A stretch of DNA of 47,949 bases from an uncultured Eubacterium sp. (GCA_900551945.1 URYE01000012.1:1-47949); one strand, 5' to 3'; numbered from the stretch's first letter, positions 1 to 9,760 are shown. Made by a program: numbers and translations. Notes: generated from the sequence alone by a model not told the origin.

Positions 1-110
1 GGTTGTTTTACTGTTCAATTATCAATGTTCTTTTATAAACTTATCAATTATTATCAAGTTGATATTTAATTGTTTTGTTTATTTTGTGTGTCGCTGTCTG
101 TCGGCGACTT
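1..110 (-). other. Probable leader of a ribosomal RNA operon (16S outside the window)
   Basis: On the minus strand this stretch follows a very strong promoter and has no coding frame. It holds a small GTCGC/GCGAC hairpin (about 92-109) and, at 11-30, GAACATTGATAATTGAACAG. That resembles the conserved 'GAACCTTGAAAACTGAACA' type box found ahead of 16S and 23S genes in Firmicutes. I infer that a 16S gene begins just left of position 1. No rRNA sequence itself is inside the window, so this rests on the leader and promoter alone. Confidence 0.55.
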
Positions 111-172
111 GATTATATTACCATCACCACCCATAAATGTCAACACTTTTTTAAAGTTTTTTGAAGTTTTTT
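111..172 (-). promoter_or_regulatory. Strong rRNA-type promoter with phased A-tracts
   Basis: Read on the minus strand there is a perfect -35 TTGACA (138-143) and, 17 bp on, a -10 TAATAT (115-120) that overlaps a TATAAT (112-117, 20 bp spacing). Upstream of the -35 are three runs of six A at 167-172, 157-162 and 147-152, spaced exactly 10 bp. This is the pattern of an intrinsically curved UP element. The arrangement is typical of growth-rate-controlled rRNA promoters and drives transcription leftward out of the window. Confidence 0.7.
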
Positions 173-486
173 CTTAAGATCATCCATTTTACTATATATT
201 GTGTTTTTAAAGCTTCAAAACCACTTTATATAGTTTGTATTTCGTCTTCTAAAATAGATACTCAAATATAAATAACCTATTTTAATTATTTAATTGCTAT
301 TTTACATATTAAATAATTCAATAATTGTATATGTGTATAGCAACAGCTTGTAATATTCGTTACTTACCTGCAAATATCTATTCGACTTATCACTATTATA
401 TTATCTACAAATAAATCTATTTTATACATTAGTAAATTCTATGATATAAGAATATCAAACTAATATTAGTTTGTATAAAATGAAGC
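173..486. other. Intergenic stretch without a recognised gene
   Basis: About 310 AT-rich bases between the rRNA-type promoter and the terminator of the CvpA gene group. No open frame with a ribosome binding site and no tRNA-like fold was seen on either strand. Confidence 0.5.
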
Positions 487-529
487 AAAGCCCCCACTTA
501 TTGTTTCACACAATACAAGTGGGGGCTTT
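487..529. terminator. Rho-independent terminator, probably bidirectional
   Basis: A 13-bp perfect stem (AAAGCCCCCACTT with AAGTGGGGGCTTT) encloses a short AT-rich loop. It lies 10 bp after the stop codon of the minus-strand CvpA gene and is followed by a T run on the plus strand. It separates the CvpA group from the rRNA promoter. Confidence 0.8.
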
Positions 530-539
530 TTATATATCC

Positions 540-1307
540 TTAAAATATTGACTTTATTATAATGTTGTTATTATTTATCCAACTAAGAAAGCTGTTATCA
601 TTGATATTAGCAATTATTGATGCGCCAAAGCCTGTACGCCCTGCTAAGGACACTATAGTAAATAAACACCATACTATAAACAAACCTTCAAGCACACCAG
701 CTATACAACCTCCTATATGATTAGCCTGCCTTATTATAGGTAATCTTCCTACTACATCTGTTACAACAAGTAATATTCTAAGTAAGATTAATACTATAAT
801 AAATACTACTATATGAACAATTACACTATATATAAAAGCTGTAAAACGTGTTGCTAATTCAATAAGCACCTGGTCTTTAACTGTATTCATACTACTGTTA
901 AGACTTAAATCATTTACATCACTAACAGCTTGTTTTATTTGTACCGCTACATTTTCTGGAAGATTTATCGCTTCTGTGATTTCATCTATATATGAAGCAA
1001 TTTGTTCAGAATTTTCATCATATTGTGATGCCATTTCAGCTTCTGAGCCTATTACTTGATTTGTTGCATTATTTATCTGTTCATCTTTTATTATAGAACT
1101 ATATATTTTACTTTCTAAAGTATCATATACTGATGTATTTTCTTTTAACAGTGTTGCTATTGAAGGTGATAATACGATAGTTAATAGAATTGTTGCAACT
1201 AACGACAACAATGACACAACTATTCTTATAACACCTTTTTTCCAGCCTGTGTATGCTGATATTGCTAGTATTCCTATTACACATATCAAAACCCAGTTCA
1301 TACTCAT
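540..1307 (-). CDS. CvpA family membrane protein
   Basis: The 255-residue protein has four predicted membrane segments (about 5-21, 25-47, 157-183 and 200-222). A long, Asn- and Glu-rich extracytoplasmic or cytosolic loop of about 105 residues separates the two pairs. This fits the CvpA/colicin V production family, which is named after E. coli CvpA but has no settled biochemical role in Firmicutes. The start has a GAGG motif 11 bp upstream. It is the last gene of a three-gene minus-strand group, 28 bp after the DUF5711-like gene, and ends at a strong terminator. Confidence 0.75.
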   Translation of the reverse strand: MSMNWVLICVIGILAISAYTGWKKGVIRIVVSLLSLVATILLTIVLSPSIATLLKENTSVYDTLESKIYSSIIKDEQINNATNQVIGSEAEMASQYDENSEQIASYIDEITEAINLPENVAVQIKQAVSDVNDLSLNSSMNTVKDQVLIELATRFTAFIYSVIVHIVVFIIVLILLRILLVVTDVVGRLPIIRQANHIGGCIAGVLEGLFIVWCLFTIVSLAGRTGFGASIIANINDNSFLSWINNNNIIIKSIF

Positions 1308-1335
1308 CTTTACGCCATCCTCTTTATAGTTTAGA

Positions 1336-2592
1336 TTATTTCAATTTTATATTTTGAATATACTTTGAATTAATAAGTACATAACTTCCTCTACTACCTG
1401 TAGTAAGCACTGTATCTATTGGAAGTTCTACTGTTTGCGTTGTAAGTAATTTGCCATACATATTCATAACAGAAAAAACATTTGAACTACTCATCAATAT
1501 GCTGTCACTATCAAACTTTATGCTATCATACTGAGTGCTAAATGTTGTTTGAAATACTATACTACCTGATAAATCATATACAACCATTTTGTATAAGTCA
1601 CCATTTTCTGAATTATCAAGCACAAGTCCTATGTATTTTGAACCCCAAAAAACATGTTCAATTGTGTTTTCTACTGATATTTCTTTACTAAGTGTCGGAT
1701 ACTCTTTTATATTATATATACTTATAATATTTTCGCCAACTGCAACTGCTGTTGTCTGATTGACAAATTCAACATCTGGAACAAGTGTATTGTCATAGTG
1801 ATTAAAGCCACCTACAACTCTCTCAGTTTCATTTTGACCAACCTCTGAGAAATTATAAAATACAACATTCGTTTTCATTTCTTCCCCACTTACATATACA
1901 AATGAGGCAATTAACTTCTTGGCATCCTCTGAAATACTTATATCAAGTGGGTATCCATCACCCTCAAGAGTTGTTTTTACACTATATATCTTACTACCAT
2001 CAGTATTATACATATTAATATAATTGGCTGTATTGTCTTCAAGTACTGCCACAACAACACCTTGTGAACCAACTTCAATCTGTGAAATCGTTAAAGATGT
2101 ATCAACTTTTCCTAAAAGTCCTTCTTTATTAAATATGTATATACTACTTCCATTAATATCACCAACTGCAACACTCTCACCACATTGTTTAACTTGAGGC
2201 TTTTGCATTGAATACGTTTCATTCCAAATAGTATTATTTTTCCTATCTATATATGCAATTCCATCATTACTATATCTAATATATCCTGAACCATATTCTA
2301 CATAACTTGCTGTTTCAGTATCATCTCTGTTAAATGAAGATAATATGTTATAAGATGAATATGTTCTTCCATCAAGATATCTAAATAATAATACTCCTGC
2401 TATTATTGCAATTATAATTACTATCACAGCACCTATAATAACATTTCTTCTGTGCTTTCTTATTTTTTCGGCAGCCTGTTTATTAACTTGTGTGCTATAT
2501 GTATCGTCACCTGCAAGTTTAATAACTTTTGGATTTTTGCCTATTTTATCACTACCGTCAAATCTGGATTTTCCAGATATAATATCAGCCAT
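1336..2592 (-). CDS. DUF5711-like single-pass protein with predicted beta-propeller ectodomain
   Basis: The protein is 418 residues from the ATG at 2592, which has GGGGAG 5 bp upstream; the longer frame to 2622 contains that ribosome binding site. A basic cytosolic stretch of about 50 residues leads into one membrane segment (51-71). About 345 residues follow, with repeated short beta-strand motifs (for example VAVGDINGSSIYIFN and TAVAVGENIISIYNI) that suggest a WD40/PQQ-like propeller outside the cell. This architecture matches proteins annotated DUF5711 in Lachnospiraceae. No enzymatic residues were recognised. It lies between a LysM/MPN-like membrane protein and CvpA, so an envelope role is likely. 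Confidence 0.6.
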   Translation of the reverse strand: MADIISGKSRFDGSDKIGKNPKVIKLAGDDTYSTQVNKQAAEKIRKHRRNVIIGAVIVIIIAIIAGVLLFRYLDGRTYSSYNILSSFNRDDTETASYVEYGSGYIRYSNDGIAYIDRKNNTIWNETYSMQKPQVKQCGESVAVGDINGSSIYIFNKEGLLGKVDTSLTISQIEVGSQGVVVAVLEDNTANYINMYNTDGSKIYSVKTTLEGDGYPLDISISEDAKKLIASFVYVSGEEMKTNVVFYNFSEVGQNETERVVGGFNHYDNTLVPDVEFVNQTTAVAVGENIISIYNIKEYPTLSKEISVENTIEHVFWGSKYIGLVLDNSENGDLYKMVVYDLSGSIVFQTTFSTQYDSIKFDSDSILMSSSNVFSVMNMYGKLLTTQTVELPIDTVLTTGSRGSYVLINSKYIQNIKLK

Positions 2593-2656
2593 TACATCTC
2601 CCCTTTTCATTAATTTAGACAATGCTGATATTATTATACATTATTACTTAAAATAT

Positions 2657-3982
2657 TCAAGGAAGTTTTATTTCTTGACCTATATAGAGCTTATTAACAT
2701 CATCTATGTTATTTAAAGCGGCAACTTCATCATATTTTTTAATAGTACCATAGTAATTTTTACATATACTCATTATTGTATCACCTTTTTTTACAATATA
2801 AGTAGCATACGATGGTTCAGTGTTTACATTTTGTGCTTTGGAATTATCATCAGAAGATACATCTTGTGATACAGTACTCTGACTGTCATCACTTTTATCT
2901 TGAATATTAGAATTGTTTTGAGAGTTAGCTTGTTGTGTATTATTTTCAACTGTTATTTGATTATTATCTGTATTATCCGTCTGATTATTAGATTGACTAT
3001 CTATCTCACTATTTTGTGTTTGATTTTGCTCTTGATTTGCATTACTACTGTCTTCTTGCGTTGTTGGGTATACATCACCTGCCAGCTTATTAACTGGAAC
3101 TATTTCGCTTGAAGCGGCATCTTTTGCATTTTCTGTATCGTCTTTATTTATATCAGATATTTGATTTGCAATATTCGTTAAAGAATTGTCAAACTTTTTC
3201 ATTTTCTCATAGCTATTCATAAGGTTAATTCCCATAACAAGCACAATTACAGCGAGAATTGAACCTGCAACATAACCTACATTAATACTCTTTTTTTTGT
3301 GCTTATATTGTTCTTTATTATTAATTATATCTCTTATCGACTGCATAACCTTGTCCTTTTCTCTACTTTCAACAGAACGTCTGCCTCGTTTTTCCATCAT
3401 GTATTCTTGCATTTCATAATTGCGCTCATAATAGCACACATATCCACTTTGTTTTTTTAACTTTCCACTTTCATATAAATAAAAATTTTCTGTCTTTTCA
3501 TATGTATCAACAAGATATAAGGTCTTCATACCGCCTGCAAAGTTATCAAGATGTATCTTTTTAAGGTATTCAAGCCGTTCTTGTGTAACCCCCGGAACTG
3601 CTGCAAACCAACCAATAACTTCAAGATTAGGAAAATATTTTTCTATATCTGAATAAATTCCACTCCATATGTTCTCATTAAATGCAAGTCCACCTTTTGA
3701 CTGCCCTATATTTTTAGCTTTTACAACACCCTTTATAAACAAACATTTTTCTGATGAGCTTTTTTGGTATTCGCCTAATAGTACTCCGGACTGTTCTACC
3801 CCGGCAAAGCCATATGCTATCGAATTAATATATGAAAACGCATAATCTTCTATATATATTTTCTCATCAGAACTTACATCTCCAATCTGTTTTATATTCT
3901 TAGGTATTCTAATAACAGCCTTTTTCTTGCTATTATCTTTGCTTTTGTTGTCATCATCACTGTCACAAATAATTTCTATCAT
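2657..3982 (-). CDS. Membrane protein with degenerate MPN/JAB-like domain and C-terminal LysM
   Basis: The protein is 441 residues from the ATG at 3982 (GGAGG 5 bp upstream). Residues about 40-190 carry hallmarks of an MPN/JAB fold: a SGVLLG strand, then an IGWFAAVPG segment where active JAMM proteases have GWxHSHP. Both zinc-binding histidines are absent, so it should be catalytically dead. One membrane segment (about 235-255) is followed by an outer linker rich in Ser, Asn, Gln and Asp. A LysM domain (about 393-441, starting YIVKKGDTIMSI) should bind peptidoglycan. It is the first gene of the group with the DUF5711-like protein and CvpA. The LysM call is firm; the MPN call is from motif shape only. 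Confidence 0.7.
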   Translation of the reverse strand: MIEIICDSDDDNKSKDNSKKKAVIRIPKNIKQIGDVSSDEKIYIEDYAFSYINSIAYGFAGVEQSGVLLGEYQKSSSEKCLFIKGVVKAKNIGQSKGGLAFNENIWSGIYSDIEKYFPNLEVIGWFAAVPGVTQERLEYLKKIHLDNFAGGMKTLYLVDTYEKTENFYLYESGKLKKQSGYVCYYERNYEMQEYMMEKRGRRSVESREKDKVMQSIRDIINNKEQYKHKKKSINVGYVAGSILAVIVLVMGINLMNSYEKMKKFDNSLTNIANQISDINKDDTENAKDAASSEIVPVNKLAGDVYPTTQEDSSNANQEQNQTQNSEIDSQSNNQTDNTDNNQITVENNTQQANSQNNSNIQDKSDDSQSTVSQDVSSDDNSKAQNVNTEPSYATYIVKKGDTIMSICKNYYGTIKKYDEVAALNNIDDVNKLYIGQEIKLP

Positions 3983-4252
3983 GTCACCCTCCATTTCCAT
4001 TACATACTATAAGTTGTAATTTCAAATTTGTGAATTTGCCATCATAACTTTATATAATTTTCAAGTTATTAACAAAACGTAGTTTTTGATTATGACAACC
4101 TTTTACTAGCATATTAACACTGATGTTTTAAAAATGTTATCATTTTTTGTCACACAAAAAAATAATTCGTTGTGCATAAATATTCTCTTTTTGAATAAAT
4201 ATATATACAAGTACTTTATTACTGGCAAACTATATATGAAAGGGATTTTTTA

Positions 4253-4846
4253 ATGCTATATTATTTTAATTCACAAAGCAGTTTAGTTACTAATACATTC
4301 AGTGAACAGTTAAATAAAATGATTATGTCTTTAAGACTACCTAACCAACCTATTATTATTATGTGCATAGGTAGTGACCGCTCCACTGGCGACAGTCTTG
4401 GACCTGTAATTGGCTACAAGCTTAAACGTGCAAGTGTTAAAAATGTTGCTGTAGTTGGAACTCTTAATTCTCCCGTACACGCCGCCAATCTTGAAAGTAC
4501 ACTTAAAAAAATCTATGCTGTATATAAAGACCCTTTTATCATCGCTATAGATGCCTCTTTAGGAAAAGAAAACCATATAGGATATATTACTCTTGCAAAT
4601 GGCCCTCTAAAACCAGGTCTTGGAGTAAAAAAAAAGTTGCCTGAGGTAGGTGATATTCACATTACTGGCATAGTTAATACTGCCGGTATAATGGATAATA
4701 TCCTACTTCAGACAACCCATCTAGCTACTATAATGACACTTGCCGATATAATAGCAGATGCTTTTATAATGTTATTTAATTCTGATTTTTACTCTCATAA
4801 ACAGCAAGAGCCTTTGCAATCGTATCAGCCTGCCCAGACCTTATAA
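4253..4846 (+). CDS. yyaC: YyaC family putative sporulation protease-like protein
   Basis: The 197-residue protein contains MCIGSDRSTGDSLGPVIGYK (residues about 37-56), the signature of the YyaC family. These proteins share the hydrogenase-maturation/GPR protease fold and occur in spore formers. Further conserved pieces are GTLNSPVHAANL and IAIDASLGK. The start has AAAGGGA at good spacing. The gene is divergent from the LysM protein gene, and its last 71 bases overlap tail-to-tail with the coiled-coil protein gene on the other strand. The exact function of YyaC is not known. Confidence 0.85.
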   Translation: MLYYFNSQSSLVTNTFSEQLNKMIMSLRLPNQPIIIMCIGSDRSTGDSLGPVIGYKLKRASVKNVAVVGTLNSPVHAANLESTLKKIYAVYKDPFIIAIDASLGKENHIGYITLANGPLKPGLGVKKKLPEVGDIHITGIVNTAGIMDNILLQTTHLATIMTLADIIADAFIMLFNSDFYSHKQQEPLQSYQPAQTL

Positions 4847-5873
4847 TCTGTAAAAGCTTAAGAAGCTTATCTATATCAAATACTTCTTTGCCAAGATAAG
4901 CTTCATAATTAGAAGATATATATAATCTTTTCTGTTTAATCTGCTCGTCAAGTGACTTTCTTCTTTCATTCATGTCAAACAACCTATTTTCCATTGCATC
5001 TCTTTTATCCTTGTCTACCGTTTCAAGTTCTGCAATAATATTAGGTTTAACTGTTTGTTCAAACTCTTGTAATGCCGCCTTTTTTTGACTTTCAATATCC
5101 TTTATATTATCTCTTACTTCTTTCATTCTACTGTCAAACTCTTCAAGTCCATACATTTCTTCACTTTTATCTTTTCTTATTCTTTTAGATATTCTTTTTA
5201 TTCTTCTATTATTATCCTTAATATCTGACTGCATTCTTGCTGCCGCATCAAGTGTAGCAAAATGCTGCATAATCGTCTTTTTGTAAATAACCTTACCTAC
5301 AAATGACTGAATAAGAATACATACAAAATAATATATTATAATATAAAGTGTCTGTAACTTAAAAACTAAAAATGCAACTGTTGGTATAACTGCATAAAAA
5401 ACCGTAAGAAGCAAAAAATATAACAAATACTGCAATACGCCAGTAGTACGAAACATCATCATAAATAGAGCATTATTACAATATCCTGGCACTCCATTTG
5501 TCTTAAAAGACTCTCTTATTCGACTTTTAAGCTTCTCATTTTCATGTCTTAAATGTGCAGTTTCTGCTGAAATACGTTCCTTTACTCCTGCATCCTTTGC
5601 TCTTTCCCTATCGGATTGAATATCTCTAAGCTTGGCTCTTTCTTCGTCTATAGATTTATCAAAGCCGGCACATATAGCAGCACTACTCTGCTTTATCTTG
5701 GTATCAATAGAGGCTTGAAGACTTTTCTTTTCATCTTCTACATCTCTTGTCAACTCTCTTATCTGAGAAGATAACTTATTATAGCTGTCTGTTCTTGAAT
5801 TTTGCTCTTTTACCTCTTCAATGATTTCTACCAATACTCTTTCATCACCAGCCAGTACGTTCTGTGCTGCCAT
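4776..5873 (-). CDS. Coiled-coil membrane protein of unknown function
   Basis: I do not recognise this 365-residue protein. Residues about 20-125 and 205-320 are highly charged heptad-like coils. They flank two closely spaced hydrophobic segments (about 145-172 and 175-200), so both coils should face the same side of the membrane, probably the cytosol. The start at 5873 is set by AAGGAG 9 bp upstream. It follows the aconitase-family gene by 26 bp and is probably cotranscribed with it. A scaffold or stress role could be guessed, but nothing in the sequence shows one. Confidence 0.6.
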   Translation of the reverse strand: MAAQNVLAGDERVLVEIIEEVKEQNSRTDSYNKLSSQIRELTRDVEDEKKSLQASIDTKIKQSSAAICAGFDKSIDEERAKLRDIQSDRERAKDAGVKERISAETAHLRHENEKLKSRIRESFKTNGVPGYCNNALFMMMFRTTGVLQYLLYFLLLTVFYAVIPTVAFLVFKLQTLYIIIYYFVCILIQSFVGKVIYKKTIMQHFATLDAAARMQSDIKDNNRRIKRISKRIRKDKSEEMYGLEEFDSRMKEVRDNIKDIESQKKAALQEFEQTVKPNIIAELETVDKDKRDAMENRLFDMNERRKSLDEQIKQKRLYISSNYEAYLGKEVFDIDKLLKLLQIIRSGQADTIAKALAVYESKNQN

Positions 5874-5899
5874 ACGCATCAACTCCTTATTACATTAAA

Positions 5900-8197
5900 T
5901 TAATCATTTTTTGTATTTCTATAATAATTAATAAGACAACCATCAAGAATTATCTTTCTTTCATCGTCTGTTAGCTCGTCCATCTTAAGCTCAAATTCCT
6001 TCATGTCCTTATTTACAACGAAAGCTTTCATTGTGTATTGCTTATTCTCTATTGCTTCTTTTATATTTGGAATGAAAATATAATCTCCATTTTCAAATGG
6101 AAGCTCTCCCTTATCTATGATAAATGGAAGCATACCCCAGTTAATAAGGTTAGAACGATATCTCTTTGTAGCATATTCGTTAGCAATATTAGCCCAACCG
6201 CCTAAAACCTTTTGACATGATGCAGCTTGTTCTCTAGCTGAACCATCACCCGGCTTAACTGCAAATATTGTACTTCCTACACCTACAGTTTCTTTGTGAA
6301 CATCGTAAGTTTCCTTAATCTTGTGCATAATAGGTCTAAGCTCAGGGAATGCTTCTCCCATACACTTTCCTGCTTCTCTTGCCTTTTCTGCCTTTTGGAC
6401 TTCTTTTGCCTTGCCAACGTAAGCTGGGTCTTTTCTTGAAAGTGCAAATTCAGCAAGTCCCAAAGGATTAGACCTAAATGATGATGTCTCACCCGATGGA
6501 ATTAACTCATCAGTTGTTGTTACTGGGTCATGTATTTCTGAAACTACTTTTATTATAAGGTTCTCTGGAAGTGCTACCATTTCTGGCCAGTCCTTAATAT
6601 TAGGTCCAAATTGTATTTCTTGTTCTGGGTCAGCTACGCCCTTGCTATCAAATACTCTGTTTGCATATATATTCTTATCAAAATGATATGCTGGGCCTGT
6701 AAATTCAACGTCCATATCTGTTGCTGATGTAAGGAAGCCTTTATTAGCTGCTGTAGCTGCAATTGACCTTGCGTCCATAAGTGCAACTGAAGATATCTGA
6801 CCATTCTGTAACTTAGAGCCTTCTCTATTAGGGAAGTTTCTTGTTGAATGTCTAATTGAAAAGGCGTTATTAGCTGGCGTATCTCCTGCACCAAAGCATG
6901 GGCCACAAAAAGCTGTCTTTACAATTGCACCCGTTTCCATAAGGTCTGCAAGTCTACCATTTCTTGCAAGCTCCATATAAATTGGTGTACTTGCTGGATA
7001 TACACTTAATGTAAATTCATCAGCACCTATTGAACGACCTCTTAATATATCTGCTGCTGCGCAAATATTTTCAAAACCACCACCTGCACAACCTGCAATA
7101 ATTCCCTGGTCAACGTATAATTTACCATTCTTTATCTTATCTACAAGCTTAAAGTCTACTTGTCCATCAAGACTTACAAGTGCTTTCTGTTCGCAGTCAT
7201 GTAAGATATCTTCAAGGTTAGCATTAAGTTCGTCTATTGTATAAGTGTTGCTTGGGTGGAATGGCATAGCTATCATTGGCTTAATCTTACTTAAGTCAAC
7301 GTATACAACTCCATCATAGTAAGCTACACTACCTGGATTAAGCTCTTTGTAGCTTTCGCTTCTTCCATGAATATCATAAAATTCTTTAATCTTATCATCT
7401 GTTTTCCAGATTGATGAAAGACAAGTTGTTTCTGTTGTCATAACGTCTACACCAATTCTAAAATCAGCACTTAAGTTATTAACACCTGGACCTACAAATT
7501 CCATTACTTTATTTTTAACATAGCCATTTGCAAATACTTCTCCTATAATTGCAAGGGCAACGTCTTGTGGGCCTACGCCCTTTGCTGGCTCGCCTGTCAT
7601 ATAAATAGCAACTACACCCGGCATATTGATATCATAAGTCTTATTAAGAAGCTGTTTTACAAGTTCAGGACCACCCTCGCCCATTGCCATTGTTCCTAAC
7701 GCACCATAACGAGTATGACTATCTGAACCGAGTATCATCTTTCCGCCTTCTGCAAGCATTTCTCTTGCAAACTGATGTATTACTGCCTGATGAGGTGGTA
7801 CATATATTCCACCGTATTTCTTTGCGCAAGTAAGTCCGAACATATGGTCGTCTTCATTAATTGTTCCACCTACTGCACAAAGACTGTTGTGACAGTTAGT
7901 AAGTACATAAGGAATTGGGAACTTTTCAAGACCTGAAGCTCTTGCTGTCTGAATTATTCCGACAAATGTTATATCATGTGATGTCATTTTGTCAAACTTA
8001 ATCTTGAGCTTGTCCATATTGCCCGATGTATTGTGATTTTTTAATATATCGTACGCCATTGTATTTTTTTTGGCTTCTTCTTTTGATGGCACTTCTGCTC
8101 CTAACTTTTGTGAAAGCTTAGCGCCTGCTTGTGTGTCATCTTCTATTATATCAACACCATTTAAAAGATATGCTCCACCGTTACTTAACTTTATCAT
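5900..8197 (-). CDS. Aconitase-family hydratase (YbhJ-like)
   Basis: The 765-residue protein has the aconitase fold signature. [13 protein letters not shown] is at about 157-169. The three cluster-ligand cysteines expected for a [4Fe-4S] enzyme are at C370 ([10 protein letters not shown]) and C431/C434 (CGPCFG). Substrate-loop arginines are in [10 protein letters not shown] (451-460). The swivel domain is C-terminal. It most resembles the clostridial/YbhJ branch rather than AcnA or AcnB. It probably converts citrate to isocitrate or a related hydroxy-acid, but the substrate is not certain. The ribosome binding site AGAGG is well placed. It sits between the HIT gene (31 bp upstream) and the coiled-coil protein gene. 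Confidence 0.8.
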   Translation of the reverse strand: MIKLSNGGAYLLNGVDIIEDDTQAGAKLSQKLGAEVPSKEEAKKNTMAYDILKNHNTSGNMDKLKIKFDKMTSHDITFVGIIQTARASGLEKFPIPYVLTNCHNSLCAVGGTINEDDHMFGLTCAKKYGGIYVPPHQAVIHQFAREMLAEGGKMILGSDSHTRYGALGTMAMGEGGPELVKQLLNKTYDINMPGVVAIYMTGEPAKGVGPQDVALAIIGEVFANGYVKNKVMEFVGPGVNNLSADFRIGVDVMTTETTCLSSIWKTDDKIKEFYDIHGRSESYKELNPGSVAYYDGVVYVDLSKIKPMIAMPFHPSNTYTIDELNANLEDILHDCEQKALVSLDGQVDFKLVDKIKNGKLYVDQGIIAGCAGGGFENICAAADILRGRSIGADEFTLSVYPASTPIYMELARNGRLADLMETGAIVKTAFCGPCFGAGDTPANNAFSIRHSTRNFPNREGSKLQNGQISSVALMDARSIAATAANKGFLTSATDMDVEFTGPAYHFDKNIYANRVFDSKGVADPEQEIQFGPNIKDWPEMVALPENLIIKVVSEIHDPVTTTDELIPSGETSSFRSNPLGLAEFALSRKDPAYVGKAKEVQKAEKAREAGKCMGEAFPELRPIMHKIKETYDVHKETVGVGSTIFAVKPGDGSAREQAASCQKVLGGWANIANEYATKRYRSNLINWGMLPFIIDKGELPFENGDYIFIPNIKEAIENKQYTMKAFVVNKDMKEFELKMDELTDDERKIILDGCLINYYRNTKND

Positions 8198-8228
8198 TCT
8201 TACCTCTTTCCTGCCATATAAGCATTTA

Positions 8229-8648
8229 TTAATTCAAATGTTTAGTTACTTTTTCTGTAATTTCTTTTATTTTTTCAGAACTTACCTCATGTTTTTCCCA
8301 ACCAATCTTTACTGTATCGTTTTTATGTCTTGGGATTATGTGCATATGGAAATGTAACACTGTCTGTCCTGCTACTTCTCCATTGTTTTGTACAATATTA
8401 AGTCCATCTATATCAAGTGTTTCATTCATCGCCTTTGATATCTTTTTGGCTGTCTTAAATACATGTGCCGCAGTATCGTCGTCAAGTTCGTATATATTAT
8501 CAAAATGTTCTTTCGGGAGAATTAATACATGCCCTTCTGCCGCTGGTTCGGCATCAAATATTACTCTTACACAATTATCCTCATACAATGTGTTTGTGGG
8601 AATTTGTCCATTTGCAAGTTTACAAAAAATACAATCGTCTTTTTTCAT
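8229..8648 (-). CDS. HIT family nucleotide hydrolase (Hint-like)
   Basis: The 139-residue protein carries the histidine triad HFHMHIIPR (H99, H101, H103) that gives the family its name. It also has the N-terminal CIFCK pair (C6, C9) of the zinc-binding Hint/HinT branch. Members hydrolyse nucleoside phosphoramidates or related nucleotide conjugates. A perfect AGGAGG-like site lies 7 bp before the ATG. It is the first gene of a likely operon with the aconitase-family hydratase and the coiled-coil membrane protein. Confidence 0.88.
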   Translation of the reverse strand: MKKDDCIFCKLANGQIPTNTLYEDNCVRVIFDAEPAAEGHVLILPKEHFDNIYELDDDTAAHVFKTAKKISKAMNETLDIDGLNIVQNNGEVAGQTVLHFHMHIIPRHKNDTVKIGWEKHEVSSEKIKEITEKVTKHLN

Positions 8649-8867
8649 TAATAATCCTCCTATTATTTTATAAAATGGAATACACTTATTGTAAAAAGTT
8701 ATTGATTTAGGCTATCTATTCCACTTTTAACTTAAGTGGACTTTTACAAATTATTTGTAGCTTTTTGTCGAAACAATTCTGTTTACACTAAAATACAATA
8801 AGTATATACTTTAATATAATAACTTATTACGATATTTATATCAATAATTTATGGAAGGATTTTAGTT

Positions 8868-9608
8868 ATGCTTAATAAAAAAACTTATGAAGTTCTTAAC
8901 AGAATTAAGGAAAATACGCCTGATGACTACGAAATTATTCAATCATCTATTGACGAACTATTAAATGAACTTTCCTTTACATCGCATGAGATTAAAAATC
9001 ATATCTCATTTTTATACAGCTCTTATCAACTTATGGAATATCGTCACCCAGAAATTACTGAAAGCGAATTTTGGACTGACATGGGCAATTCTTTTAATAA
9101 TCTTATAAATTTTATGGATAGGTCTGGACTTTACAGAAAGAGTCTAAATTTTACTTTGTCTTCTTTTTGTTTGAATGACTTATTATATGAACTTCCTGAT
9201 TATATTGACTTGCAATATAATTTTGAAAATGATTTTATATTTGACACTGACATTAATAATCTATCTGTTTGTTATGACAAAAACAAAGTAAAACTTGCTT
9301 TTACTGAAATTATTGCTAATGCCTGTGAAGCTTCTAAATGTCCTATTGCTATCAAGGGTTATACTAATAATGATAATTCTTTAATTTCTGTCGAGGTCAT
9401 TAATTATGGTTTAATTGATAATGATATAGAATGTAACAATGATTTTGATATGTTAGCAAAACCATTTTTTACTACTAAGGAACAAGCTCATGTGGGAGTT
9501 GGTCTTTCTATTGCTTATACTTCTTGTCTTGCACAAGGGATTGGAATTGATATTTTTGAACGTGATGGGAATACGGTTGTTAAGATGGAGTTTAAAGTGT
9601 GTGGTTAA
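8868..9608 (+). CDS. Orphan soluble sensor histidine kinase
   Basis: The 246-residue protein has no membrane segment. An H-box-like SHEIKNHISFL places the phosphoacceptor at H40. The ATPase part shows an N-box (FTEIIANACEAS), an F-box-like KPFFTTK and a G2 box (GVGLSIAYT). The usual DxGxG G1 box reads VINYGLID, with Asn in place of the adenine-contacting Asp. No response regulator is adjacent. In spore formers such orphan kinases often feed the Spo0 phosphorelay; that role is inference. It stands alone on the plus strand with a good GGAAGGA site and ends at a large palindrome. Confidence 0.75.
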   Translation: MLNKKTYEVLNRIKENTPDDYEIIQSSIDELLNELSFTSHEIKNHISFLYSSYQLMEYRHPEITESEFWTDMGNSFNNLINFMDRSGLYRKSLNFTLSSFCLNDLLYELPDYIDLQYNFENDFIFDTDINNLSVCYDKNKVKLAFTEIIANACEASKCPIAIKGYTNNDNSLISVEVINYGLIDNDIECNNDFDMLAKPFFTTKEQAHVGVGLSIAYTSCLAQGIGIDIFERDGNTVVKMEFKVCG

Positions 9609-9637
9609 GGGGTAGTTGGCTAACACAGATAGAATTG

Positions 9638-9747
9638 GGACAGAAAGAGAGTGTATATTTTTTGTGTATTATGGTAAGTATTTAGAATATCTTAGATATT
9701 CTTAATGCTTATCCATCGCACAAAAAATATACACTCTCTTTCTGTCC
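9638..9747. repeat. Large palindrome with perfect 29-bp arms
   Basis: The arms at 9638-9666 and 9719-9747 are perfect reverse complements over 29 bases. The 52 bases between them are themselves an imperfect palindrome around a GAATATC/GATATTC core, so nearly all 110 bases could fold into one long hairpin. It fills the gap between two convergent genes. It is unlike the dispersed palindrome family elsewhere in the window. It may serve as a bidirectional terminator or be a small non-autonomous element. Confidence 0.85.
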
Positions 9748-9760
9748 GCCACCCCATCCC

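Noticed and set aside
6634..6906. Minus-strand frame of 90 codons inside the aconitase-family gene
   Set aside because: It is an out-of-frame shadow; the aconitase frame has all catalytic motifs across the same bases.
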